A stretch of 64,000 bases of DNA, taken from assembly GCF_019175385.1 (NCBI RefSeq), contig NC_083347.1, positions 122,954,124-123,018,123 of the forward strand, written 5' to 3'. The notes beneath the pieces were generated by a model that was given only the letters and a program-made list of their open reading frames with translations, had not been told where the DNA came from and made no database searches. Numbering within the stretch: the stretch's first letter is position 1; each line of letters begins with the position of its first letter. The translations under genes were made by a program, and so were the position numbers. Below are positions 46,401 to 57,781 of this stretch, in pieces. Origin of the DNA: Lycium barbarum. Taxonomy: Eukaryota; Streptophyta; Magnoliopsida; Solanales; Solanaceae.

Positions 46401-48427
46401 GTCTTCACTATGTATAAGGACACATAATGGATGCTCACGAGCCTTAGGTCTATTCTTTTCTATTTGATGAAATAGTGACTTCCATTTTATTTGAGTGTGT
46501 AGTAATTCAACAGTGTTCTAGGATTTCAACCTTGCATATATTATCATAAACATTATCTTTCCTCCCACCTCGTAATTTCTTTGATGATCTATCTGGTTTC
46601 TACGAAATCCTTCTAACAAATTTGTTTATTTTCAATTCAGAGTCATCCAAAGAGGTTGCACAGACCCTGACTGTCATGAAAACTGAGAAAAATACTGCAG
46701 AGAAGAGGAACTATGCTCTGATAACGGAGCATGGCGATCAGCAATGTGAAGGTATTGCCTATTCTTCCTGTGAATGTAATGTGTATTATACTTGAATATC
46801 CAAAGACAATGCATGTGATTGATTGGAGATTTATTTGTCTTTTACAGTTTGATGAGATAATAAACTTCTGAGTTATCCATTTACAAAGTGTTTGCTCATC
46901 TTGGTATAGGCTTGAAATTTCTCTCATATTGTACTAAACATATACTAATAGTCTTTCTATCTAAAGTAGTCATGAGAGGTTCATCTTTATTTCATTTCTA
47001 CTTTTATACATCATTTGACATCTTAAATTTGTTGATTTATTTTGGTGAATTTGCTTTATAACATAATGCCAGTAACTATTTATATAAGTAATTTTCTTTC
47101 ATAGATTAAATATCTGAAATATGCTAATCCTTTATAGTACTTGTTTGTGAATACCAGAGACAATTAAAGAGGATAGGAGGACCATGGTTGATAAAGGAAC
47201 CAGTAAAAATGTTGCTGAGAAGAAATTGAACGATGGCGAGGTACAAAGTGAAGGTATGGGCAGTTGTGGACATCTAATGTATGTTCACAAGGCTTAGTTC
47301 TATATTTTTCTGTTCATGAGTTAGTGACCTTCCAACTTTGTTTGTCTGTGCAGCAACTCAATTCTTTGACTGATTGATCAATCCGATGTCTAAAGATCCT
47401 TCTAATAATACTTTTATTTTTACTTCAGAGTCATCCCAGACCATGACGGACACGAAAACTGAAAAGGAAACTGATGAGAAGAACTGTGCTCTGAAAAGGA
47501 AGTATGGCAATCAACAAGGTGTAGGTATAGCCTCTGTTCTTTGGTAATATAATGTGTATGTGTGTTTGAATATCCAAATATTCATGCTATTATAAATGCA
47601 GATTTAGTTGTCTTTAGCAATTTTATGATACATTAAGCTCAGAAATGTTTCATTTTACCCCGTGTTTGATCAGCTTGATATGCTTGAAATTTCTCCCAGG
47701 ACTTCAAAGTGGTGTGAGTGGTTCATCTTAGTATCTTTTTTACTCTTATATATCATTTGATATCTTTAATTTGTTAATCTAATTTGAACAATTTGCTTCA
47801 AGGCTTATGTAACACGATATCAAGAACTGTTTCTTGACTTAGTCATTTTCTCTGATAGATTGAATCTGAAATATACTACTCCTTTATGATGCTCATTTTT
47901 ATATATCAGAGGCATTCAGAGAGGATGTGGAGGTAAGAACCAAACGTCATGTTGAGCATGCAATTAAGATGATGAGAGCATTACATGGCTCTAGTTCTGA
48001 TGATGATTATGCAGTTTTCAGAAACTCTAAAGGTAGTTTCGATGATCATTTCCGCGAGTTGCTTTGTCGTAGTGGTGCTTTAAAGTCGACAGAAGCTGCT
48101 ACAGTGGAAGGTGGAAAGGAGACTAACACTGATTGTGTCATTGAAAGTCTTGCAAAACGCGTAATCAAAGATTTGGAACTGACATTCTTTGGTTCTGATA
48201 CTGAGTATGATCCCTCTGATGACCTTGATATTAAGACCAGCAAAATCTTGGAACGCATGGAGTATTGCATGTGCGAGTTGTTTCGTCTATATGTTGCTGA
48301 AGAATCAGAGAAAGATAAAATGGCGAGTAATGGCGCTGATCCGAAAAGGAGAAAGACGGAGAACATCACTGATTGTGATGTAAAGAGTAGCCTGGAAAAG
48401 GAGGAAGGGGGCAAGAGTGAGGCATAG
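40768..48427 (+). CDS. Gene of unknown function with symmetric phase-1 exons; first exon split by a solo LTR
   Basis: Exons: 40768-40880 plus 44290-44348 (one exon interrupted by the solo LTR and its second target repeat), 46311-46394, 46641-46751, 47159-47254, 47429-47524, 47910-48427. All introns are GT-AG and every junction is phase 1, so each internal exon is a whole number of codons and begins with Glu. Exon 1 encodes a basic, helix-prone start (MREVQEKIKKMRRQI) and, past the LTR, FRRKKERREKIAI. The internal exons are charged and related to one another (ESSKEVAQTLTVMKTEKNT and ESSQTMTDTKTEKETDE). The last exon has the most structure (VRTKRHVEHAIKMMRALHG, LERMEYCMCELFRLYVAEE) and a basic PKRRKTE that could be a nuclear signal. 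I do not recognise a family. Linking exon 1 to the rest rests on phase match only. The LTR probably breaks normal expression. Confidence 0.5.
40881..44284 (-). mobile_element. Gypsy-type solo LTR (3404 bp) inside an exon
   Basis: On the minus strand it runs from TGTTATATCCCGTA (44284) to GGGGTGTGACA (40881). The 5-bp duplication CTATT lies at 40876-40880 and 44285-44289. It has no internal domain and no second LTR. It carries the tctttccaaccataggtcgt module (about 43950-44035) shared with the other gypsy LTRs. It contains gggggtcagtacggaatagg and related text resembling the other LTR bodies. The open frames inside (41133, 41454, 41728 and others) are not genes. Confidence 0.9.
43397..43428. 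repeat. (AT)n microsatellite
   Basis: A run of 16 AT dinucleotides inside the solo LTR. Confidence 0.9.
44549..44802. mobile_element. Stowaway-type MITE in an intron
   Basis: The left end CTCCTTCTGTCCC and right end GGGACAGAGGGAG are inverted and flanked by TA. A second, truncated Stowaway-like start (ctccctccgtttcaatttg) follows at about 44813. Confidence 0.8.
45129..45484. mobile_element. Short MITE of the TGTGTTTGG family in an intron
   Basis: The ends AAGGTGTGTTTGGTA and TACCAAACACATCTT are inverted, each followed inward by ggaaaatgttttcc-type sequence. The ends match those of the larger element at 1794-3404. A G-rich centre (45225-45330) again resembles it. Confidence 0.75.
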
Positions 48428-48665
48428 AAGTTGAAGAGATCCTTAGGTCTTTTTATAGTCTGCAAATAAAGTACCAGTGAAGAACCAATTGCTTTGGACT
48501 TCATTTTGCTTCAGTGTTCTTGCATTAAAATGTTTAGAGGATCAAGTACAATCTCCTTCTGACAATTCATTAGTTTTTATCCATTAATTTCAGTACACCC
48601 CTTAGCTTAATACTATCACAATTTGCCACTCTTTTCTCAAAGCTCACTCAACTGCTTTAAATAAT

Positions 48666-48926
48666 ACTCCCTCGGTTCACTTTACTTGTCCAGAACTTTG
48701 CACGTCCCTTATTAAGAAATAACAAATGAACTGCATATTTTACCATGATACCCATATTAATTGATATATAGTCTTAATGAGTTTGAAAAATGATTTGGAA
48801 TAAATAATTAATGCTAAGGCTAAAACAGGAAAAATATTTTTTTTTTCTCTTGATATGCGAAAGTGGACAAGTAAAAGTGAAAATCTATTTTTGGAATACT
48901 AGACAAGTTAAAAGTGAACAGAGGAG
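48666..48926. mobile_element. Stowaway-type MITE
   Basis: The left end CTCCCTCGGTTCACTTTACT and the right end agtgaacagaggag are inverted with flanking TA. It lies just past the 3' end of the unknown gene. Confidence 0.7.
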
Positions 48927-49688
48927 TACATTATTTAAGTTAAAAATTCCAAAATGTAAGCCTTCAAGAAAATTAGCTGCAGAGTTTGAAACTCTTTGGC
49001 ATTTCCTATTCTCTAAGCTGTTCCCAATTCCTAAACTTTTTTTTTGCCTTTCCATTTTTCTTTCACAATCATTTTAATATTGGCTCTTCATATAAGTTCA
49101 TAGAAGTGCAATATGTCAAACATCTTTACACCAACAATTTAAAGGTATGCCTCAAATCTCTGAATTATTTCCGTTCTTTTCTCTCCATGAAAATCCTCAA
49201 CGCTAAGCATGTTACGTTCTACAATCTTTATAGAGAGTTTATTTTTATGTTTCCATGTATATATTTTGAAATAACTCGTGGTGTTTAACCATCTTTGAAT
49301 ATCATATGATTATAAATTATGTAGTTAGTACTGTTAACATAATGACAAGAACAAAAAATGCAAGAAAAGAATCAATAATATGTAGGATCTCTTAATAAGG
49401 TTGACTTGTTGAAAATTAAGAATTCACGAGCATACATATCTTGTTGAGTTCCAGCACCTTATCTTGGATTTTGGCAACTCAGTGGATGCATGTGAGTGCA
49501 TTCTTATATCTTTATTATATCACACACTCCCATCCAAGTTAGTAGACCTTTTTTTCACATAGACTGTTATGTTATCGTGTTAATACATTTGCTTTAGGTT
49601 CTTTAGTTTTATAGGAGAAAGAAAATTGAAGTAAAACGTTTAAGAGGGATAACTTATAGCTTAGATAAAATATTCTTAAAATTAGTTA

Positions 49689-49950
49689 CTCCTTCCATTC
49701 CAAAATATTTGTCATATGTTGCTTCTCGAGCTAGTCAACTTACATGAATTTTGACCACAATTTAAGATATTTTTTTTCACCATATTGATATGTAAAGAGT
49801 TGCATCTTATAGTACATTTTTATAGTTTTCGAATATTTAAATTTAATTTTAAAATATTGAATCAATCTAATACAATTTAGCCCTAAAGATTAGTTGAATT
49901 GACTTTCGGAGAGTGAACCGTGACAAGTATTTTTTTTTGGACAGAGGGTG
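49689..49950. mobile_element. Stowaway-type MITE
   Basis: The left end CTCCTTCCATTCCAAAATAT and the right end ttttttggacagagggtg are imperfect inverted repeats with flanking TA, upstream of the TPR-like gene. Confidence 0.65.
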
Positions 49951-51260
49951 TATCATTCTTTGTGAAGACGTGCAAAAACTTTAACGGACAGATAATATGA
50001 TCAGAAATACTGCCATCTAAAAACTCACTTTTTAATTTAATATTATGGTGTCAAGATTGAAGGTGACAATTATTAACTACCGCTTTATCTTTTTAAACAC
50101 TTTATTTAGGATCTTCCATATAAGTATCAAATCAAGGCACTTCAATTAATTTCAAGCAACAGCAATATAATAGATCCCCATACAAATTAAATATGCTCCT
50201 GAGAAGCTCATCAACACCTGTTTCACAATCCATTTTTGTAGAAAGTCCAAAACATGACCACTTTGATAATACCTCTGATCACTACATTGGCAAAATCTAC
50301 ATTTCATCCTTCAAACCACTTGTGTTCTTTCTCATGCAACTCTTCATCTGATCAATTCAACCCCAAAAAACCTAATAATCTTGGCAGAAAATCACCCCGG
50401 AGAGCTCAATCTGATGTGAACTTAAAAGGGTTGGTGTCAAAATCTGATCTTGATGAAGTTTATAGATCAAAAGTACTTCCAAGATCTTGTCACAATCAAG
50501 AGAAGAATATAATGTTGCAAACAGAACCATCATTTTCTATTTATAATGATCAAGACTTTGAGGAGGAGGAGAAGAATGGAAAATTGGTGAGGTCTGTTAC
50601 TATAGGAAATGATATAGCTGATATGATTATAAGTGATGATTTTAGTTTTGGAAAAAGGGTCATGGAGCTTATTAAGGAAGAAGATGATGATAACGAAGAA
50701 AGCGATGAGAAAGAAGATAAAGAAGGAATCTTGGATGGATTTGAATACATGGGAATTGAAGAAGGAAGTGAACCGGTTAGTCCAATGTACCTTGCTGCTG
50801 GATTTGGGATTGATGTTAATGTCATGGAGAATGCTGGTGTTGTGACTCCCGTGACTGAGGGCGGGCTGATGAGGACGGGCTGTGATGCTGACGGTGTACC
50901 TTCAAATTTTGATGAAAATGGAGATGTCGAGGAGTACTATAAGATTTTGCTTGAAGAATATCCCTCCAACCCTTTGGTCTTGAGGAATTATGTTCAGCTT
51001 TTGCAGGTCAGTCTACCACCTCTGTTGATCACCATTCCCTTGAGATTGTGTTGTTGTTTTCAGTTTGTGAACATGGCTAATTCTCATTGTACCGTGCACA
51101 TTTTTGTTATGGATTCGACAACTGCAATGTCTTCATTGAGGTGATGAGGCGAACTGCCTCAATGGAAGCATCAGCCAGTACCATTTTGCTTTACTTTCCT
51201 TTCTAGTTTGTTCAAAAAAGAATGTCTCTTTCTAAATTTAGTAGGTTTTTAATTCCAACC

Positions 51261-51560
51261 AATGTTTTAAAAGGCTTTAGCACTTCCAAAGCGTTCTGAG
51301 GCTCACCGCATGGAGCTTTGTGTTGTGAGTCTTACGCCTTAACCGCCCAACCGTGCATTCTAAACATGCCTAATGCTCAATGCTCGGGTCTCGCCCAATT
51401 ATGCAAATAGTATCTCAAATTCTCTAATTAGCACTGTTGATCCTCAAATTTCTTTAACTAGTGAATGATAAAAGTTTTAATCATCTATAGAAAGCTCAGT
51501 GTATTCTCTTTGTAGTGGTCTTAGGATCATTTATTTCTCCACAACCTATTTAAGAATGAT
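51261..51560 (+). repeat. Dispersed repeat with TTTTAAAAGG end, in intron 1 of the TPR-like gene
   Basis: Starts gttttaaaaggctttagcac and contains gagtcttacgccttaaccgc, aaacatgcctaatgctcaat and ctcgggtctcgcc. This parallels the copy at 951-1140. The right end is not clear. Confidence 0.55.
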
Positions 51561-53682
51561 TGGGAGGGTCATAGGCATGCACAATAGGTCCTGATTTAAC
51601 TACTAATTGGTTATAATTTTTCTATCTAAATTCAACGAGATATGTTCTTAATGGATTTGCTAGTGATTTGGGTTTACTAGTGATTTGGGAGGGTGAAACA
51701 TACACAGAGAATTTTGAATCATGCTGTTTTGCCCTTAAACTCTCTATTCATGTTTCCACATAATGTGATTTAGTCCAATGCTTGGTCCTCAGGTATATGT
51801 TTTGTGTCTTTCATGATACTGTCTGAAACTTATGTTGGCAGTCGAAAGGAGATTTTTCCGCGGCCGAGGAACATTACTTTCGAGCTACACTAGCAGATCC
51901 GAAAGACGGGGAAGTCTTGTGACAGTATGCTAAATTGGTGTGGCAGCTGCACCATGATAGAGATAGAGCCTTGAATTACTTTGAACGTTCCGCTCATGCT
52001 GCTCCAGAAAACAGGTACTTCACCATTTCATTTTATATGACGGTATCTGACTGCAACAGAATTGAAAAAAGAAAGAAAGACTTATGTTTATGTACCAAAA
52101 GTACCATTATAATTGGTTCGAGACATGCCATGATATTTTTATGGCTATAATAGCGTGCCATTAAGGGCAAAATGAAAAAGCTTAAAATTAAAGAGTTTCC
52201 AAATATTTAAATGTGTTTTTTTTTTCTTGGAACAGACTAAAAGGAAATAGTGCGATATAAAATGGAACGTCTATTGCATTGGTGTATTGATATGTTACAA
52301 ATTGGACATGAATAGTATTGTCTCCTTTTTTGACATTATTTTTTGGTCTGTAGCCATGTCCTTGCAGCATATGCTAGTTTTCTTTGGGAGATCAATTATG
52401 ATGACAGCGAGCACGATGCTGACACACCCCACGATCAAGATAAGGTGTTTACACATTCTCTCTACTTTCTTTCCAAGTGAACACGTAATAATTTTTAGAA
52501 CAAGAGCCGTTTTGTATCATATCCCTTTTATGACTGAAGTTTTTCTTCTTGATGTGTCATGTCAAGGAAGCCGAAGAAGTTTCTACGTTACACGACACGG
52601 ATTATGAACAAAGGATCATACAAGTTAGCCCTCTGCTGAATCTTGCAGCAGGATTTGGGATTGGAAGTTGTGGATTTAGTGGTGGCATGACTTTTAATGA
52701 GTTTATAGCAGCTGAGGATTACTACATGTGGATGATTCAAGAAAATCCAAATAACCCCTTGGTTTTAAGAAACTATGCTCAGTTCCTTGATCAGGTAATG
52801 TCCCTTATATTCTTTCTAAGTTACCACTTATACAACAAAGGGTGGTCCGTTGGAAAATGGATTGTGACCTTTTACATATATATTAAATCTTGAACCCCTT
52901 GACGGAATTCCTGATTTCGCTTCTGCAGTTACAGGTCATCCCTTATGTGCTTAAATGAAGCAAATTCAAATACATTTTCCTCTTGGTTTGTAGCTGAGTG
53001 CGATTGTTCAAGGATGTCATCAAATAAACATAGAAAACAAAGATAGGAACTAGCGACAGACAGTTCCGTCGTTAAAACAACAAAAATATGTCGCTAATCC
53101 TATTTGGCGATGGATTATTGTAAAAAAGCTATTAGTGATGCATATGGTATCTAGCGAAGGTTCCGTATCTAATTCCTGTGTCTTTTAAGTGAAATATTGC
53201 ACCTTGAGAAACTAACGTGCATGCTTCAGAGGAACAAACGCTTCATCACGTTGAAATGCAGCACAGCAATGGATTATTGACAAAAAAATCCTAATTAGCG
53301 ACACATCCATGGCTAAAATTCCCTTTTTTATTAAAATTGAAATGTGTGCAAATATGGACAACTTATAGCATACTTCAAGCTCAAGGCACAAACTCTTCAT
53401 CACATTGAAATGAATTGTTTTGGATGTGACTTTATGTTTGTAGTGATGCTGCTTGTTATTTTTCTGGCAGTGTAAAGGAGACTTAAGAGGAGCTGAAGAA
53501 TACTACTCGCGTGCGGTATTAGCAGATGCTACAGATGGAGAAATTATTTCACAGTACGCAAATTTTATATGGCAACTTCATCATGACCAAAATAAGGCCT
53601 CCTCTTACTTTACAAGAGCAGTTCAAGCTTCTCCTGGAAACAGGTAAGCATTAACTATGTTCCTGCCATACAATTCCTAAGT

Positions 53683-54090
53683 ACTGAAATATTTTCGACA
53701 TGAGATACAACATATGTGAAAATTCACTCAACTTATAACCAACTGTAATCTACATTAATGAGTATAGTGCAAAGGACCTAAAAGGTTGGACTCATCAAGC
53801 TTAAATTCTGATTCGTCTCTATTCATTCTGAATCCCTCTCGTTTTGCTTTCAGTACTGTACTTTCAGCGTATGCTCCATACAAATTTTTCGAACTACTGA
53901 AATATTTTCGACGTGAGACATAATGTGTGAAAAATTCACCAAACTTGTTACAAATTTTAATGTACATTAGTGAGTATAGTGCAAAGACGATTAAAGATTG
54001 AACTTATCGAGCTTAAATTCTTAATCCGTCTCTTTTTATTTTGAATCCTTCTGGTTTTGCTTTCAGTGATATACTTGCGGCATATGCTAG
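53683..54090 (+). repeat. 213-bp tandem duplication covering intron 5 end and the start of exon 6
   Basis: actgaaatattttcgac recurs at 53683 and 53896, and tttgctttcag recurs before 53854 and 54067, all at an offset of 213. The first copy therefore carries a decoy acceptor followed by about 24 bases resembling the start of exon 6 (tactgtactttcagcgtatgctcc). Confidence 0.85.
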
Positions 54091-54155
54091 ATTTATGTGG
54101 GAAACGGAGGACGATGAAGACAAAGAAGAAGGATTGGACAACCACAAATATGGAG

Positions 54156-54462
54156 CAGTGTTTTAAAAGGCGGGGGCGTAAGGCGGGGCGTTTTACATAT
54201 GCCTCAGCGAGGCGTAAGCCCCGAGGCACGGGGCGTAAGCCTCATCAGTATTTAATTTTTAGTATTTCATAAAATAATATAATTACAATAAATACTTTTA
54301 AATAGGTAAAATTACATAAAAAATAAAAGAAAAATGTAAATAATATATAAAACTAATCAACGCAATCCATTATACGCCACTTCCAACTTGTAATTATATA
54401 TAACATAATTTTATAAGTATAAACAATACAATGAAATAAAAGCTATTATGAAATGCAAATCA
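54156..54462 (-). repeat. Dispersed repeat with TTTTAAAAGG end (inverted copy), fused to the TPR-like gene
   Basis: Starts gtgttttaaaaggcggggg and continues as the reverse complement of about 1310-1648: gcctcagcgaggcgtaagcc, gtatttaatttttagtattt, ataagtataaacaatacaat. It stops matching at 54462, where the inverted-repeat array begins, so the array appears to have inserted into it. Confidence 0.7.
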
Positions 54463-57400
54463 ACTATAACATCTTAACTTTCAAAATGCTCTAGTGCTGT
54501 ATTATTTTGAAAATGCTTTAGTGCTTTCTTTCACCTTCTTTCTTTATTTTTCTTTGTCTTTTCCATTTTCTTTTTAAAAATGAAAAAAAAATCAAAATAT
54601 GTTTTGTCCTTTTCTGTTTTATTTTGAAAATGGTCCAGTGCTTTCTTTCACCTCCTTTTTTTTTCTTTGTCTCTTCCTTTGTATTTTTGTCTCTTCATTT
54701 TTCTTCGTAAAAAAAAATATATATCAAAATATGTTTTGTTCATTTCTGTTTTATTTTGAAAATTCTCCAATGCTTTCTTTCACCTCCTTTCTTTATTTTT
54801 TACTTTGTCTTATCCTTTTTCTTTTTGTCTCTTCACTTTTTGTTTTAAAAATGAAAAAAATATCAAAATATGTCTTGTCCTTTTCTGTTTTATTTAGAAA
54901 ATGCTCTACTGCTTTCTTTCACCTCCTTTCTTTATTTTTTCTTTGTCTCTTCCTTTTCCTTTTTTGTCTCTTCACTTTTCTTTTTAAAAATGAAAAAAAT
55001 ATCAAAATATGTCTTGTCCTTTTCTGTTTTATTTAGAAAATGCTCTACTGCTTTCTTTCACCTCCTTTCTTTATTTTTTCTTTGTCTCTTCCTTTTCCTT
55101 TTTTGTCTCTTCACTTTTCTTTTTAAAAATGAAAAAAATATCAAAATATGTCTTGTCCTTTTCTGTTTTATTTAGAAAATGCTCTACTGCTTTCTTTCAC
55201 CTCCTTTCTTTATTTTTTCTTTGTCTCTTCCTTTTCCTTTTTTGTCTCTTCACTTTTCTTTTTAAAAATGAAAAAAATCTCAAAATATGTATTGGCCCTT
55301 TCTGTTATATTTTGAAAATGCTTCAGTGCTTTCTTTTACCTCCTTTCTTTATTTTTTTTCTTTGTCTTTTCCTTTTCCTTTTTGTCTCTTCACTTTTATT
55401 TTTAAAAATGAAAAACAAATCTCGAAATATGTATTGTCCTTTTCTGTTTTATTTTGAAAATGCTCCAGTGCTTTCTTTCACCTCCTTTCTTTATTTTTTT
55501 TTCGTTTCTTCCTTTTTCTTTTTATCTCTTCATTTTTCTTTTTAAAAATAAGAAAATATCAAAATATGTTTGGTCCTTTTCTGTTTTATTTTAAAAATGC
55601 TCCAGTGCTTTCTTTCACGTCCTTTCTTTATTTTTTTTCTTTGTCTCTTCCTTTTTCTTTTTATCTCTTCACTTTTCTTTTTAAAAATAAAAAAAATACA
55701 AAATATGTGTTGTCCTTTTCTTTTTTATTTTGAAAATGCTCCAGTACTTTCTTTCATCTCCTCTCTTTATTTTTTCTTTGTCTTTTCCTTTTTCTTTTTG
55801 TCCCTTCACTTTTCTGTTTAAAAATGAAAAAAATATCAAAATATGTTTTGTCCTTTTCTGTTCTATTTTGAAAATGCTCCAGTGCTTTTTTTCACCTCCT
55901 TTCTTTATTTGTTTCTTTGTCTCTTCCTTTTCCTTTTTGTCTCTTCACTTTTTAGTTTAATAATGAAAAAAATCTCGAAATATGGATTGTCCTTTTCTGT
56001 TCTATTTTGAAAATGCTTCAGTGCTTTCTTTCACCTCCTTTCTTTATTTTTTTTCTTTGTCTTTTCCTTTTCCTTTTTGTCTCTTCACTTTTATTTTTAA
56101 AAATGAAAACAAAATCTCGAAATATGTATTGTCCTCTGTTTTATTTTGAAAATGCTCCAGTGCTTTCTTTCACCTCCTTTATTTATTTATTTATTTTTCT
56201 TTGTCTTTTCCTTTTCCTTTTTGTCTCTTCACTTTTCATTTTAAAAATAAAAAGTATCAAAATATGTTTTGTCCTTTTCTTTTTTAATTTCGAAAATGCT
56301 CCAGCGCTTTCTTTTATCTCCTCTCTTTATTTTTCCTTTGTCTTTTCCTTTTTATTTTTGTCACTTCACTTTTCTTTTTAAAAATGAAAAAAATATCAAA
56401 ATGTGTTTTAGATATAAATTTAATTTTATTTACAAAATTTATAAAAATATTTCTTTATTAATTTATGTTCTTAATAAATAAGATAGTGATTTTAGTATTT
56501 TTCTTAATTACTTTTTGTTGTATTTTTTTTGTGTTTTGTTAATTTAATAATAGTTAGCTACCATATTTATTTTGATATTTTTGTTCATTTTAAAAGAAAA
56601 ATGAAAAGACAACAACAAAAAGGAAAAGACAAAAAAAACAAAAAATAAAGGAGGTGAACGAAAGCATTAGAGCATTTTCAAAATAAAATAGAAAAAGATA
56701 AAACATATTTTGATATTTTTTTCATTTTTTAAAAGAAAAGTGAAGAGACAAAAAGAAAAAGAAAAAGAAAAAGACAAACACAAACAAAAAAATAAAGAAA
56801 GGAGGTAAAAGAAAGCACTGGAGCATTTTCAAAATAAACCAGAAAAGGACAAAACATATTTTGATATTTTTTTATTTTTTAAAAAGAAAAGTGAAGAGAC
56901 AAAGAAAAAAATAAAGAAAGGAGGTGAAAGAAAGCACAAGAGCATTTTCTAAATAAAACAGAAAAAGACAAAACATATTTTAATATTTTTGTCATTTTTA
57001 AAAAGAAAAGTGAAGAAACAAAAAGAAAAAGGAAAAAACAAAGAAAAAAAATAAAGAAAGGAGGTGAAAGAAAGCGCTTGAGCATTTTATAAATAAAACA
57101 GAAAAGGACAAAATATATTTTGATATTTTTTTCGTTTTTAAAAAGAAAAGTGAAAAGACAAAAAAAAAAAAGGAAAAGACAACGTAAAAAATAAAGAGAG
57201 GAGGTGAAAGAAATCACTGGAGCATTTTCAGAATAAAACATAAACGAACAAAACATATTTTGATATTTTTTTTATTTTTAAAAAGAAAAGTGAAGTGACA
57301 AAAAGAAAAAGGAAAAGACAAAGAAAAAATAAAGAGAGGAGATAAAAGAAAGCACTGGAGCATTTTCAAAATAAAAAAGAAAAGGACAAAACATATTTTG

Positions 57401-57781
57401 ATATTTTTTTATTTTTAAGAAGAAAAGTGAAGAGACAAAAAGAAAAAGGAAAAGACAAAGAAAAAAATAAAGAAAGGAGGTGAAAGAAAGCACTAGAGCA
57501 TTTTCAAAATAAAACAGAAAAAGACAATACATATTTCGAGATTTTTTTTCATTTTTAAAAAGAAAAGTGGAGATAAAAAGGAAAAGGAAAAGACAAAGAA
57601 AAAAATAAAGAAAAGAGGTGAAAGAAAGCACTGAAGCATTTTCAAAATAGAACAGAAAAGGACAATACATATTTCTAGATTTTTTTTTTCATTTTTAAAA
57701 AGAAAAGTGAAGAGACAAAAAGGAAAAGGAAGAGACAAAGAAAAAAACAAAGAAAGGAGGTGAAAAAAAGCACTGGAGCAT
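54463..57781. repeat. Giant inverted repeat of about 139-bp tandem units (foldback-like)
   Basis: The left arm (about 54480-56410) is a head-to-tail array of a pyrimidine-rich unit: aaatgctccagtgctttc, tttcacctcctttctttatt, ctcttcacttttctttttaa, atcaaaatatgttttgtcc. Frames recur 139 bases apart at 54870, 55009 and 55148; some units are 132. The right arm (about 56590-57781) is the same unit as its reverse complement, in about nine copies, with a spacer of some 180 bases between the arms. The hydrophobic frames across both arms follow from the repeat and are not proteins. Long inverted arms made of tandem subrepeats describe foldback transposons. The outer right end is cut by an LTR, so termini and target duplication cannot be confirmed. 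Confidence 0.85.

Larger units (their letters stand above)
50254..54166 (+). pseudogene. TPR-like superfamily protein gene with in-frame stop and altered 3' end
   Basis: Exons: 50254-51006, 51842-52014, 52354-52444, 52567-52794, 53471-53643, 54067-54166, all bounded by GT-AG introns with matching phases. The N-terminal part is Ser/Asn-rich, then acidic (KEEDDDNEESDEKEDKE). Two homologous modules follow. Module 1 has PMYLAAGFGI, EEYYKILLEEYPSNPLVLRN and AEEHYFRATLADPKDGEVL. Module 2 has LLNLAAGFGI, EDYYMWMIQENPNNPLVLRN and AEEYYSRAVLADATDGEII. Each module has the paired helices of the plant TPR-like family (Arabidopsis At5g20190/At1g80130 type, from memory), whose function is poorly known. In exon 2 a TGA at 51920-51922 falls where the module-2 copy has TCA (Ser). 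The last codons (GAVF and the TAA) come from a repeat that starts at about 54156, so the original C-terminus is lost. A TATA-like aatataata lies about 85 bases upstream of the ATG. Confidence 0.8.

Noticed and set aside
54599..57750. Long hydrophobic Phe/Leu/Ser-rich open frames on both strands
   Set aside because: They repeat every 139 bases with the DNA unit, occur in both orientations of an inverted repeat, and have no start context or domain. They come from pyrimidine-rich repeat DNA.
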